Below are positions 27,171 to 35,829 of a stretch of 64,000 bases of DNA, piece by piece. How positions within the stretch are numbered: position 1 is the stretch's first letter; each line of letters begins with the position of its first letter. Below the pieces are notes generated by a model. The model was not told where the DNA came from and ran no database searches. It saw only the letters and a program-made list of their open reading frames with translations. The position numbers were made by a program, and so were the translations under genes. The DNA is from an uncultured Ruminiclostridium sp. (GTDB lineage: Bacteria > Bacillota > Clostridia > Oscillospirales > Ruminococcaceae), in NCBI GenBank assembly GCA_947624435.1, contig CANQKE010000005.1, positions 1 to 64,000 of the forward strand, read 5' to 3'.

Positions 27171-28475
27171 ATGATAAAGATAATAAGAACAAGTGACGAG
27201 ATACAGGACTATCTTAAGGCGTTGTCCCGCAGAGGCAGCGGCGCTGATGAAAAGGTAGAGCAGACGGTAAGAAATATCCTTGCCGATGTTGCGAAAAACG
27301 GAGATAAAGCCGTACAGGGTTATACCGCGCGGTTCGATTGTGAAAGACCGGTCTGCTATCAGGTGACAGAGGAAATGATAAGCGACGCGCTTACCGAAGC
27401 CGATCCGAAATTTGTTGACGCGGTATTGAACAGCATAGAAAACATAACGAAATTTCACGAGCGGCAAAAGCAAAACGGCTACATGCTCACCGACGAGCGC
27501 GGCTGCATACTCGGTCAGCGTGTGAGAGGGCTTGACCGCGTCGGGCTTTACGTTCCGGGCGGAACGGCGGCGCTGTTTTCCTCGGTGCTGATGAACGCCA
27601 TTCCCGCAAAGATAGCGGGAGTAGGGGAGATAATCATGGTGACTCCGCCGCAGAAGGACGGCACCGCCAACAAGGATATATTAGCAGCGGCAAGCATGTG
27701 CGGGGTGGATAAAATATTCCTTTGCGGAGGCGCTCAGGCGATAGCGGCGTTGGCTTACGGCACCGAGAGCATACCTAAGGTATCGAAGATAGTAGGCCCC
27801 GGTAACATATACGTTGCCACCGCGAAAAAGCAGCTTTACGGCACGGTGGATATAGATATGATAGCAGGCCCGAGCGAGGTGTTGGTGCTTGCGGACGAGA
27901 CCGCCGATCCGGTCTACGCGGCGGCGGACCTTATGTCGCAGGCGGAGCATGACCGTCTTGCAGGGTGCGTATTGGTGACTACCAGCGAGCAGCTTGCCGA
28001 AAACGTAGTAAAGGAGATAGAGCGGCAGAGCAAAACGCTTTCCCGCAAGGAGATAATCGACGAGGCACTTGACAAAAACGGCGCTATAATAATCTGCCGC
28101 GATATGGAAAGCGCCTGCCATATCGCAAACGAGATGTCTCCTGAGCATCTTGAGGTGTTGGTGAAATCTCCGCTGGAATATATAGGCAGGCTGACAAACT
28201 GCGGCTCGCTTTTCTTAGGCGCATATTCGCCCGAACCGCTCGGAGATTATTATGCCGGACCTAATCATGTATTGCCGACCAGCGGCACCGCGAGATTTTT
28301 CTCCCCGTTGTCTGTGGACAGCTTTATAAAGAAATACAGCTACATATATTATACGAAAGACGCGCTGTATTCCGCAAAGGACGATATAATGTTAATGGCT
28401 GACCGCGAGAGCCTGACTGCTCACGCAAACGCGATAGGAGTGCGCTTTGACGGAGATAAAAACAATGAGCGGTAA
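27171..28475 (+). CDS. hisD: Histidinol dehydrogenase
   Basis: HisD oxidises histidinol to histidine in two NAD-dependent steps using a bound zinc. The 434 residues include VGLYVPGGTAALFSSVLMNA, GGAQAIAALAYGTESIP, DMIAGPSEVLVLADE, SQAEHD and the zinc/catalytic parts EMSPEHLEVL and YYAGPNHVLPTSGTARF. It overlaps hisC by 11 bp, indicating coupled translation. Confidence 0.98.
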   Translation: MIKIIRTSDEIQDYLKALSRRGSGADEKVEQTVRNILADVAKNGDKAVQGYTARFDCERPVCYQVTEEMISDALTEADPKFVDAVLNSIENITKFHERQKQNGYMLTDERGCILGQRVRGLDRVGLYVPGGTAALFSSVLMNAIPAKIAGVGEIIMVTPPQKDGTANKDILAAASMCGVDKIFLCGGAQAIAALAYGTESIPKVSKIVGPGNIYVATAKKQLYGTVDIDMIAGPSEVLVLADETADPVYAAADLMSQAEHDRLAGCVLVTTSEQLAENVVKEIERQSKTLSRKEIIDEALDKNGAIIICRDMESACHIANEMSPEHLEVLVKSPLEYIGRLTNCGSLFLGAYSPEPLGDYYAGPNHVLPTSGTARFFSPLSVDSFIKKYSYIYYTKDALYSAKDDIMLMADRESLTAHANAIGVRFDGDKNNER

Positions 28476-29520
28476 TTGGGAAAATTCGGTGCGCAGAGTA
28501 ACGCCCTACACTCCCGGAGAGCAGCCGAAAGAGTCCGGCGTGATAAAGCTGAATACGAACGAAAACCCGTTCCCGCCCTCTCCTATGGTGAAAAAGGCGC
28601 TGAGCGAGTTTGACGCGGACAGGCTGCGGCTGTATCCCGATACCGTATCTAAAGAGCTTGCCTTGGAGCTTGCAAAGCAGAAAGGTGTAAAGCCGGAGCA
28701 GGTGTTTATCGGGGTAGGCTCGGACGATGTGCTGTCAATGGCGTTTTTGACCTTTTTTTGCAGCGATAAGCCTATACTTTTTCCGGATATAACCTATTCG
28801 TTTTACGACGTCTGGGCAAGCGTTTACGGCATAAAATACCAGACTTTACCTCTTGACGGGGACTTTAAGATAGACCCAAAGGATTACATGAGGGAAAACG
28901 GCGGTATAGTGATAGCTAATCCCAACGCGCCGACCGGAATATATTTGGGGCTTGACGCGGTGGAAAGCATGATCGCGGCAAATCCCGACAGCGTGGTAAT
29001 CGTCGACGAGGCATACATAGACTTCGGCGGAAAGAGCGCGGTAGGGCTTACGGATAAATACGAAAACCTGTTGGTGGTGCAGACCTTTTCAAAATCCCGC
29101 TCCATGGCGGGTATGCGTATAGGAATGGCGTTCGGCAGTGAAAAGCTGATAAAATGCCTCAGCGACGTGAGATTTTCGGTAAATTCCTATACCATGAATA
29201 CCGTATCGCAGGTCTGCGGACTGGCGGCGCTTAAGGACAAAGAGTATTTTGAAAAGACCCGCAGCGAGATAATAAGCATACGGGAGTATTCCGCCAAAAA
29301 GCTGAAAGAGCTCGGCTTTACCGTGACCGATTCGGCGGCTAATTTCCTGTTCGCCTCTCCGAAAGGCCGTTCGGCGGGAGAACTGTTTGAAAAGCTCAAG
29401 CAGCGGAAAATATTCGTCCGCTGGTGGGATAAGCCGTTGATATCCAATCATCTCAGGATAACGATAGGCACTAAAGAGCAGATGGATGCGCTGTTTGCGG
29501 CGCTTAGCGAGATACTTTAG
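28465..29520 (+). CDS. hisC: Histidinol-phosphate aminotransferase
   Basis: A PLP enzyme that transaminates imidazole-acetol phosphate with glutamate. The ATG at 28465 (351 residues, RBS GGAGAT) begins MSGNWENSVRRVTPY; an earlier in-frame TTG at 28447 is less likely. It shows LNTNENPFPPSP, the cofactor loop FIGVGSDDVLSMAF, NPNAPTG, VDEAYIDFGG and the PLP lysine in QTFSKSRSMAGMRIG. It overlaps hisD. Confidence 0.96.
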   Translation: MSGNWENSVRRVTPYTPGEQPKESGVIKLNTNENPFPPSPMVKKALSEFDADRLRLYPDTVSKELALELAKQKGVKPEQVFIGVGSDDVLSMAFLTFFCSDKPILFPDITYSFYDVWASVYGIKYQTLPLDGDFKIDPKDYMRENGGIVIANPNAPTGIYLGLDAVESMIAANPDSVVIVDEAYIDFGGKSAVGLTDKYENLLVVQTFSKSRSMAGMRIGMAFGSEKLIKCLSDVRFSVNSYTMNTVSQVCGLAALKDKEYFEKTRSEIISIREYSAKKLKELGFTVTDSAANFLFASPKGRSAGELFEKLKQRKIFVRWWDKPLISNHLRITIGTKEQMDALFAALSEIL

Positions 29521-29534
29521 AGAAAGGACAGAAA

Positions 29535-30110
29535 ATGAGCGTTATCGAAAGAAAAACACTTGAGACTGATATCAGGGCGGAATTTTCCCTGTACGGCAGC
29601 GGCAAGCACGAGATAAGCACCGGCATAGGCTTTTTTGATCACATGCTGACTTCGCTCACGGTACACGGCGGCTTTGACTTAAAGCTAAGCTGCAAAGGGG
29701 ATATCAATGTTGACGGACACCACACGGTGGAGGATACCGGTATCGTGCTGGGAAAGGCGCTTGCCGGGGAGCTTGGCGGCAAGGGCGGCATAGTGCGCTT
29801 TGCCGAGGCATTCATACCTATGGACGAGGCGTTGTCGTTTTGCGCGGCGGATATCAGCGGCAGACCGTTTTTAGTCTTTGACGCGCAGTTTGATACCGAT
29901 AAGACGGGAGAATATGACAACTGTCTTACCGAGGAATTTTTCCGCGCGTTCGCGTTCAACGCGGGGATAACGCTGCATATTAAAAATCTTTACGGGAGAA
30001 ACGACCATCACAAAATAGAGTCGATGTTCAAAGCGGCGGCTTACGCTATTCGCCAAGCCGCAATGAAGAACGCCGACGGAGCCGTGATGTCGTCGAAAGG
30101 TACGTTATGA
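29535..30110 (+). CDS. hisB: Imidazoleglycerol-phosphate dehydratase
   Basis: A manganese enzyme forming imidazole-acetol phosphate. The 191-residue protein has the paired metal-binding histidine motifs GFFDHMLTSLTVHG, DGHHTVEDTGIVLG and the C-terminal NDHHKIESMFKAAAYAIR. It is the mono-functional form: there is no fused phosphatase domain, so histidinol-phosphate phosphatase must be supplied by another gene. It overlaps hisH by 4 bp. Confidence 0.98.
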   Translation: MSVIERKTLETDIRAEFSLYGSGKHEISTGIGFFDHMLTSLTVHGGFDLKLSCKGDINVDGHHTVEDTGIVLGKALAGELGGKGGIVRFAEAFIPMDEALSFCAADISGRPFLVFDAQFDTDKTGEYDNCLTEEFFRAFAFNAGITLHIKNLYGRNDHHKIESMFKAAAYAIRQAAMKNADGAVMSSKGTL

Positions 30111-30700
30111 CAGTCATAATAGATTACGGTGCGGGAAATCTTTTCAGCGTGAAAAACGCGCTGGAGCATATCGGAGTGCAAAACGAGATATCCAGCGACC
30201 CCGAACGGATAAAAGCGGCGGACAGGCTGATACTGCCGGGGGTCGGCGCATTTCCCGACGCGATGAGAATGCTGGATAAAGCAAATCTTACCTCGGTGAT
30301 AAAGGAGCAGGCGGGCAAAAAGCCGCTGATGGGTATCTGTCTCGGCATGCAGATGCTGTTCGATAAAAGCAGCGAGTTCGGGCTGACCGACGGGCTTGGG
30401 CTTATTCCCGGCAGCGTGGAGCTTATGAAGCCTAAGGGACTTCCGATACCGCATATCGGCTGGAACGAGCTTGAGAAAAACGGAAGCTGTCCGCTGCTTA
30501 CCGAAGATAAAGGAGAGTATGTATATTTTGTACATTCCTTTGCGGCAGTGACCGACAGCCGTTATGTCGCGGCGTACTGCGATTACGGAATGAAAGTGCC
30601 GGCTCTGGTGCAAAACGGACTTGTGTTCGGCTGCCAGTTCCACCCGGAAAAAAGCGGGGAGATAGGACTGGATATACTAAGGCGGTTCAATTCTTTGTAA
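30107..30700 (+). CDS. hisH: Imidazole glycerol phosphate synthase, glutaminase subunit
   Basis: HisH is the class I glutamine amidotransferase that feeds ammonia to HisF. In 197 residues the catalytic triad is visible: Cys in MGICLGMQMLF and the His/Glu pair in CQFHPEKSGEIG; the oxyanion strand is LPGVGAFPDAM. It overlaps hisB by 4 bp and is separated from its partner hisF only by hisA. Confidence 0.98.
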   Translation: MTVIIDYGAGNLFSVKNALEHIGVQNEISSDPERIKAADRLILPGVGAFPDAMRMLDKANLTSVIKEQAGKKPLMGICLGMQMLFDKSSEFGLTDGLGLIPGSVELMKPKGLPIPHIGWNELEKNGSCPLLTEDKGEYVYFVHSFAAVTDSRYVAAYCDYGMKVPALVQNGLVFGCQFHPEKSGEIGLDILRRFNSL

Positions 30701-30720
30701 AAAAGAAAGGAGCGGATAAG

Positions 30721-31437
30721 ATGGTAGTTTTACCCGCGATAGACATAAAAGACGGCAAATGCGTGCGGCTGCGCAGAGGGGATTATTCCACCGCACATAC
30801 CGTAGCTGAAAATTATATGGAAACCGCGCTCGGCTTTAAGTCGGCGGGCGCTGAGTGGATACACATGGTAGACCTTGACGGGGCGAAGAACGCCTCTCAG
30901 CCCAACCGTGATATCTTTATCGACGTTGCGAAAAATTCCGGACTGAAAGTAGAGCTCGGCGGCGGCATACGCAGCCTGGACACGGTGGAGATGTATCTGT
31001 CGGCGGGAATATCCCGCGTGATAATCGGTTCTGCCGCGGTAAAGGACCCCGAGCTTGTAAAAATGGCATGCAGGGAATACGGCGAGCGTATAGCGGTAGG
31101 GATAGACGCTAAAGACGGATATGTCGCGACGGAGGGCTGGCTGGAGCGGTCAGATGTGCTGTTTACCGACCTTGCCCGCGAGATGGATAAGGCGGGGGTA
31201 AAGTACATAATATTTACCGATATATCCCGCGACGGAATGCTGTCCGGTGTGAATCTCACCCAGCTTAAGGAGATAAACGACTGCTGCTCCTGCAATATCA
31301 TAGCGAGCGGCGGGGTACATACGCTTAAAGACATAACAGACTGCAAGGCGATGGGCCTTTACGGAGCGATATGCGGAAAATCGCTGTACGAGGGTACGTT
31401 AAACCTTGCCGAGGCGATAAAAGCGGCGGAGGTATAA
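30721..31437 (+). CDS. hisA: ProFAR isomerase (phosphoribosylformimino-AICAR-P isomerase)
   Basis: HisA is a TIM-barrel isomerase of 238 residues. Its first-half catalytic Asp is in [17 protein letters not shown] and the second in [14 protein letters not shown]; phosphate loops are GGGIRS and IASGGVHT. The hisF start follows its stop codon immediately. HisA and HisF share ancestry as half-barrel repeats. Confidence 0.97.
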   Translation: MVVLPAIDIKDGKCVRLRRGDYSTAHTVAENYMETALGFKSAGAEWIHMVDLDGAKNASQPNRDIFIDVAKNSGLKVELGGGIRSLDTVEMYLSAGISRVIIGSAAVKDPELVKMACREYGERIAVGIDAKDGYVATEGWLERSDVLFTDLAREMDKAGVKYIIFTDISRDGMLSGVNLTQLKEINDCCSCNIIASGGVHTLKDITDCKAMGLYGAICGKSLYEGTLNLAEAIKAAEV

Positions 31438-32193
31438 ATGCTTGCGAAAAGAATAATACCCTGCCTTGACGTGCGTGACGGCAAGGTGGTAAAGGGAGTA
31501 AATTTCAAGGGAATAAAAGAGGTCGGCGACCCGGTGGAGTGTGCCTGCGAGTACAACGCACAGGGCGCGGACGAGATAGTGTTTTACGATATAACCGCCT
31601 CTCATGAGGGCAGGGGCGTTATCCTTGACGTGGTGCGCGAGACCGCGAAAAAGGTGTTCGTTCCGCTTACGGTGGGCGGCGGGATAAAAACCGTCGACGA
31701 TATGCGAAACGCATTGCGCGCGGGCGCGGATAAGATATCGGTAAATTCTCAGGCGGTGCAGAATCCGCAGCTTATCAAGGACGGCGCGGACATATTCGGC
31801 AGTCAGTGTATCTGCGTCGGGATAGACACGAAAAAAGCCCCCGACGGCAGCTGGACGGTATTTATAAACGGCGGCAGGATAGATATGCACCTCGACCTTA
31901 TCGAATGGGTGAAAACGGTCGAGCGGCTGGGCGCGGGCGAGATATGCCTTAATTCGATGGACACCGACGGAGTGCGCGGCGGCTTTGATATCCCCATGCT
32001 CAAAGCGGTGGTGCAGGCGGTGAATATTCCGGTGATAGCGAGCGGTGGCGCGGGACAGCTCGGAGATTTCGCCGACGCGTTTATAAAGACGGATTGCTCC
32101 GCCGCGCTTGCCGCGTCGTTGTTCCATTTTAAGGAGCTTACGGTAAAGCAGGTAAAGGACGATTGTCGCAGCAAGGGCATACCGGTAAGATAA
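31438..32193 (+). CDS. hisF: Imidazole glycerol phosphate synthase, cyclase subunit
   Basis: HisF is the TIM-barrel cyclase giving imidazoleglycerol phosphate and AICAR. The 251 residues start with the hallmark [17 protein letters not shown] (catalytic Asp); the second Asp is in [14 protein letters not shown] and the phosphate loops are VGGGIKT and IASGGAGQ. It begins directly after the hisA stop codon. Confidence 0.98.
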   Translation: MLAKRIIPCLDVRDGKVVKGVNFKGIKEVGDPVECACEYNAQGADEIVFYDITASHEGRGVILDVVRETAKKVFVPLTVGGGIKTVDDMRNALRAGADKISVNSQAVQNPQLIKDGADIFGSQCICVGIDTKKAPDGSWTVFINGGRIDMHLDLIEWVKTVERLGAGEICLNSMDTDGVRGGFDIPMLKAVVQAVNIPVIASGGAGQLGDFADAFIKTDCSAALAASLFHFKELTVKQVKDDCRSKGIPVR

Positions 32194-32220
32194 AACTTGA
32201 CAATTTATAGCGGAGATGTT

Positions 32221-32568
32221 ATGATTAAGATTGACTTGAACGACCTTGACAGATTTTTTGTCAAGGGAGAGCTTATTCCGGCGATAGCATACGACGTTGA
32301 CACAAAGACGGTGCTTATGCTGGCATACATGAATAAAGAAAGCCTGAAAAAGACGCTGGAAACGGGGTATACCTGGTACTGGAGCCGTTCCCGCAGGGAG
32401 CTTTGGAACAAGGGCGCTACCAGCGGACATTTGCAGAAGGTAATATCGGTATACGCCGACTGCGACGACGACACGCTGCTTATCAACGTAAAGCAGACGG
32501 GAGCCGCCTGCCATACCGGTTCTTACAGCTGCTTTTTCAAGGAGCTTTACAACAGGGAGGATATATGA
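32221..32568 (+). CDS. hisI: Phosphoribosyl-AMP cyclohydrolase
   Basis: This zinc enzyme opens the adenine ring of PR-AMP. The start at 32221 (115 residues) gives [13 protein letters not shown]; an upstream TTG is not needed. It contains [32 protein letters not shown] and the metal-binding [10 protein letters not shown] with [13 protein letters not shown]. The stop overlaps the hisE start (ATGA), so HisI and HisE are separate here, not fused as in enterobacteria. Confidence 0.97.
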   Translation: MIKIDLNDLDRFFVKGELIPAIAYDVDTKTVLMLAYMNKESLKKTLETGYTWYWSRSRRELWNKGATSGHLQKVISVYADCDDDTLLINVKQTGAACHTGSYSCFFKELYNREDI

Positions 32569-32903
32569 CGGTATATCAGGAAATATTCGAGGTCATAAAG
32601 GCGCGCAAGGCGGCTTATCAGAACGGCAGCGCCGATGAAAATTCCTACACCTGCTACCTTTTTGACAAGGGCGTTGACAAGATATGCAAAAAGGTGGGCG
32701 AGGAAGCGGCGGAAACGATAATCGCCGCAAAGAACAACGACAACGACGAGCTTAAAAACGAGATAAACGACCTTTTGTATCATGTGATGGTGCTTGCGGC
32801 GAATCAGGGACTGGACTGGTCTGAGGTAGAGCAGGTGCTGGAGCAGCGCAACGAAAAGATCGGCAATCTCAAACAGTTCCATACGACCGATAAATTAAGC
32901 TGA
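32565..32903 (+). CDS. hisE: Phosphoribosyl-ATP pyrophosphatase
   Basis: HisE is an all-alpha pyrophosphohydrolase that converts PR-ATP to PR-AMP. The ATG at 32565 follows GGGAGGATAT and gives 112 residues with [20 protein letters not shown] and the helix [18 protein letters not shown], carrying the metal-binding acidic residues. It is the last his gene. Confidence 0.96.
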   Translation: MTVYQEIFEVIKARKAAYQNGSADENSYTCYLFDKGVDKICKKVGEEAAETIIAAKNNDNDELKNEINDLLYHVMVLAANQGLDWSEVEQVLEQRNEKIGNLKQFHTTDKLS

Positions 32904-32950
32904 AATAACGGGCTTACCCGTAATTACATAAAGGAAAAGGGGGATATGTT

Positions 32951-34237
32951 TTGAAACATACAACTACCAAAAAATTAAGAAGTGCTATTGCACAGATCAC
33001 CGCTTTAGCGGTTCTGGCGGGAATGAGCGTATGCTTTACCGGCTGTAATGATACCGCACAGTCCGAAGTCTCGGCAGACACGACGGAATCCGTAACGGAT
33101 CAAAACAGCGGGGAGCTTGACAGACCGGGAGAGATACGCGACATAAGCTCAATGGAGCTTATCTCGGAAATGAAGATAGGCTGGAATCTCGGCAACACTC
33201 TTGACGCCGGCGGAGAATATGTAAGAGGCTCGCTGCCGGAAGCTATAGAAACGTCCTGGGGAAATCCCGTCACCACTAAGGAAATGATAGACACGGTGAA
33301 AGCCGAGGGCTTTAACGTGCTTAGAGTTCCGGTAACGTGGGACTGGAGCACCGGAGAAGGTCCGGATTATCTCATAAGCGAGGAATGGATGGACCGTGTG
33401 CAGGAAGTGGTAAACTACGGCATAGACAACGATATGTTCGTTATCCTTGACATACATCACGAGACCTGGCACGACCCGTATGATGATAATTACGAAGCGG
33501 CAAGCGACCGGCTTAAAAAGGTATGGACGCAGATAGGCAACCGCTTCCAGAATTATGACGAGCATCTTATTTTCGAGGGAATGAACGAGCCGCGCCTTAG
33601 AAACACTGCCGACGAGTGGAACGGCGGTACTCCCGAAGCGCGCGAGGTGGTAAACAAGCTGGACGCGGATTTTGTAGCTACCATACGTTCGCTCGGCGGA
33701 AACAATCCTAAGCGCCATCTTATGATGCCGGGCTATGCCGCGTCAAACAGCGATGACGCGTTAAAGGCGATAAAGGTACCGGAGGGCGACGACAAGATAA
33801 TAGTTTCCGTTCATGCGTATATCCCGTATAATTTTGCGCTTGCCGAAAGCGGCAGCAAGTTCTTTATTGCTAAGCGTTCCTCACAGGATATAGACCATCT
33901 TGCGGAGAACTTAAAGACCCTCTTTATAGATAAGGGTCAGGCGGTCATCGTCGGTGAAATGGGCGCGGTAGACCGTGATAACGATGATTTCAGAGTACAT
34001 TGGGCAAAATATTACGTCACTAAGATGCACGAGCTGGGCGTGCCCTGCGTGGTATGGGATAACCATGCAAGCTCCGGCAGCGGCGAGCTGTTCGGCCTGC
34101 TCGACCGTTACAATCTGACATGGTTTTCTCAGGACGTAGCCGACGCGCTGGTATCTGCGGCAAACGGCGAGTATAAGCTGGAGGATATAATCGCCGAGTC
34201 GGATGATTTGGTGGACAGCATTAAGGACGCCGCTTAA
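32951..34237 (+). CDS. GH5 cellulase (endoglucanase), lipoprotein
   Basis: The 428-residue protein has a signal peptide ending at a lipobox-like FTGC (Cys32), a short Ser/Thr/Asp linker and a family 5 TIM barrel from about residue 65. GH5 landmarks: IGWNLGNTLDA, WGNPVTT, NVLRVPVTWDW, LDIHHETW, the acid/base Glu213 in FEGMNEPR, HAY at about 288, and the nucleophile Glu336 in VIVGEMGAVD. It should cut internal beta-1,4-glucan bonds at the cell surface. There is no dockerin or carbohydrate-binding module. The TTG at 32951 is used because AAAGGGGGA lies just upstream and the nearby ATG stops after two codons. Only 47 bp separate it from hisE and no good promoter was seen, so read-through from the his operon is possible. 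Confidence 0.92.
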   Translation: MKHTTTKKLRSAIAQITALAVLAGMSVCFTGCNDTAQSEVSADTTESVTDQNSGELDRPGEIRDISSMELISEMKIGWNLGNTLDAGGEYVRGSLPEAIETSWGNPVTTKEMIDTVKAEGFNVLRVPVTWDWSTGEGPDYLISEEWMDRVQEVVNYGIDNDMFVILDIHHETWHDPYDDNYEAASDRLKKVWTQIGNRFQNYDEHLIFEGMNEPRLRNTADEWNGGTPEAREVVNKLDADFVATIRSLGGNNPKRHLMMPGYAASNSDDALKAIKVPEGDDKIIVSVHAYIPYNFALAESGSKFFIAKRSSQDIDHLAENLKTLFIDKGQAVIVGEMGAVDRDNDDFRVHWAKYYVTKMHELGVPCVVWDNHASSGSGELFGLLDRYNLTWFSQDVADALVSAANGEYKLEDIIAESDDLVDSIKDAA

Positions 34238-34264
34238 AGAAAAATCACTTTCATATTAAGCTAA

Positions 34265-34300
34265 AAAACGACCACGCTCGTAAATGAGCGTGGCCGTTTT
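34265..34300. terminator. Bidirectional terminator between cellulase and SGNH hydrolase
   Basis: AAAACG-CCACGCTC pairs with GAGCGTGG-CGTTTT (one bulged base each side), flanked by A and T runs; the genes converge here. Confidence 0.88.
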
Positions 34301-34315
34301 GTGTTTTATGCTGTT

Positions 34316-35656
34316 TTAGGATACCGCAAGAGAGGATATAATGAAGTTTTTACCGCCGTTGGTATTTTCTCTTACATCTATCTTGACAACGTGATTGCCG
34401 GTCTGGTCAAAGGTCTTTAAGTGAGCGCATTCTACATAGTTGCCCCAGCCGCCTGTAAAGTCGGAGTTTATCGTGGTGATGAATTCATCGTCGATATAGA
34501 TATCTGCAAGACCGCCGTTTGCAATGCTCATGCCGTAAAGCAATCCTATGCTCTTTGCCTCTACGTTGTAGGTGACGGAGGTGCCGCCCTCTTCAGATAC
34601 GCACATGGTCACGCCGTCGAATCCGCCGTATCCTGCCTCCGCGCGAATCACTACCTTTCCGGTCGTTTCCGTAGGCTCGATATCGTCAGCGCCGAGCAGC
34701 TTGCCGCCTACAAAGCCGGCGTTCGTCGCGGGAGTGGAGAAGTCACTTTCTTCACCGCTGATATTGTCAAGATCAGCCGCCACGTCGGAAATATAGCTCT
34801 GCAAAAGCTGAGATACTATCTTATGTCCCGGTACGTTGGGGTGAATGTTGTCGTCGGAGATGTCCTTCCACTTGATGTCGCCGTGGTCGATAACGTCGAG
34901 TATCGCGTCATGATAGGAGATCATCGGGATATCGTAATGCAGCGCTACCTCGGAGTGTACCTGCTGCATACTGGTTCCGTCCTCCTGGGTAGTGACCAGT
35001 GTGATTATCGCGGGAGAGGTCTCGTACTGCCATATCGTTCTGAGCAGGCTGTCATAAGCCTCTTTGTCGCGATCGGTATTAGCGTAGGTGTCGTTTACCG
35101 AAAATTCCACAAATACAAGGTCGGGATTTTTGGTAAGAAGCTGCTCGGTAACTCTGTGTACGCCGATATAAGAGCCGGTCGCGCCGATACCCGCGTTGAT
35201 GTAGTTTACCTTAGCGGTGGAATAGGTGTCCGCGAGCCAGTCTGCGGTGAGCTTAGCATAGCAAAGCTGGTCGCCCGCACTGGTGCCCTGAGTGATAGAG
35301 CCGCCGATAAATCCTACCGTTACCTCTTCGCCCGCCTGCAGCTTTTTGATAACGTTGGCAAGTCTTACCTTGTTGCCCTCGTTAAGGCGTGATTTGCTTA
35401 TCATGTTGGGAGTGATATCTCCGTCAAGTACGTAAGGCGTATATTCTTCCTCCTCTGATGTTTCTGACTCAGACGCTTCAGCTGAGCTTTCCTGCTGTTC
35501 CGAAGAATTTTCTGCGGCGGAAGACGTTTCCTGCGCCGAAGAAGTTTGTCCGGCTGAAGAAGTGCCGGAGGTAGTGCTGTTCTCGCTGCCGGAGCAGGCG
35601 GAGAGTGAGAGCAGCATTGCAGCCGTACAAAGCACGGCGAGTATTTTTTTGCCCAT
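34316..35656 (-). CDS. Secreted SGNH/GDSL hydrolase lipoprotein, putative carbohydrate esterase
   Basis: The 446-residue product has a lipoprotein signal (LSLSAC, Cys21), a long Ser/Glu/Thr stalk (about 22-72), an SGNH hydrolase domain (about 95-295) and a C-terminal beta-rich domain (about 330-446). Block I is GFIGGSITQG with the nucleophile Ser120; block III Asn is in FSVNDTY (Asn188); the Asp269-x-x-His272 pair lies in DDNIHPN. The GGSITQG form of block I and the flanking cellulase suggest deacylation of plant polysaccharide at the surface. The C-terminal domain may bind carbohydrate, but I do not recognise it by family. Confidence 0.85.
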   Translation of the reverse strand: MGKKILAVLCTAAMLLSLSACSGSENSTTSGTSSAGQTSSAQETSSAAENSSEQQESSAEASESETSEEEEYTPYVLDGDITPNMISKSRLNEGNKVRLANVIKKLQAGEEVTVGFIGGSITQGTSAGDQLCYAKLTADWLADTYSTAKVNYINAGIGATGSYIGVHRVTEQLLTKNPDLVFVEFSVNDTYANTDRDKEAYDSLLRTIWQYETSPAIITLVTTQEDGTSMQQVHSEVALHYDIPMISYHDAILDVIDHGDIKWKDISDDNIHPNVPGHKIVSQLLQSYISDVAADLDNISGEESDFSTPATNAGFVGGKLLGADDIEPTETTGKVVIRAEAGYGGFDGVTMCVSEEGGTSVTYNVEAKSIGLLYGMSIANGGLADIYIDDEFITTINSDFTGGWGNYVECAHLKTFDQTGNHVVKIDVRENTNGGKNFIISSLAVS

Positions 35657-35710
35657 AATAGTTCTCCTTATAAATTTTGTGTTCGGGTGAAAAAAGACCC
35701 GTATATTGAA

Positions 35711-35739
35711 AATATATCATTATTTTGCGTTATTGTCAA
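35711..35739 (-). promoter_or_regulatory. Sigma-A promoter of the SGNH lipoprotein gene
   Basis: On the minus strand TTGACA (35739-35734), 17-bp spacer, TATATT (35716-35711). The leader includes a small CGGGT/ACCCG hairpin at 35684-35701. Confidence 0.8.
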
Positions 35740-35767
35740 GTCCGAAACCCGTTTTTTGGAAAAAATA

Positions 35768-35796
35768 TTGAAAAAGCCGCACCTTTATGATACAAT
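35768..35796 (+). promoter_or_regulatory. Sigma-A promoter of the CE2-like esterase gene
   Basis: TTGAAA (35768-35773), 17-bp spacer, TACAAT (35791-35796), about 34 bp before the ATG and back to back with the promoter of the divergent SGNH gene. Confidence 0.78.
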
Positions 35797-35829
35797 GAAA
35801 AAAAGACTTTATCGGAAAGGAAACAGGTC

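Noticed and set aside
32908..32921. Small hairpin ACGGG-CTTA-CCCGT after hisE
   Set aside because: Five base pairs and no U tract; too weak to call a terminator.
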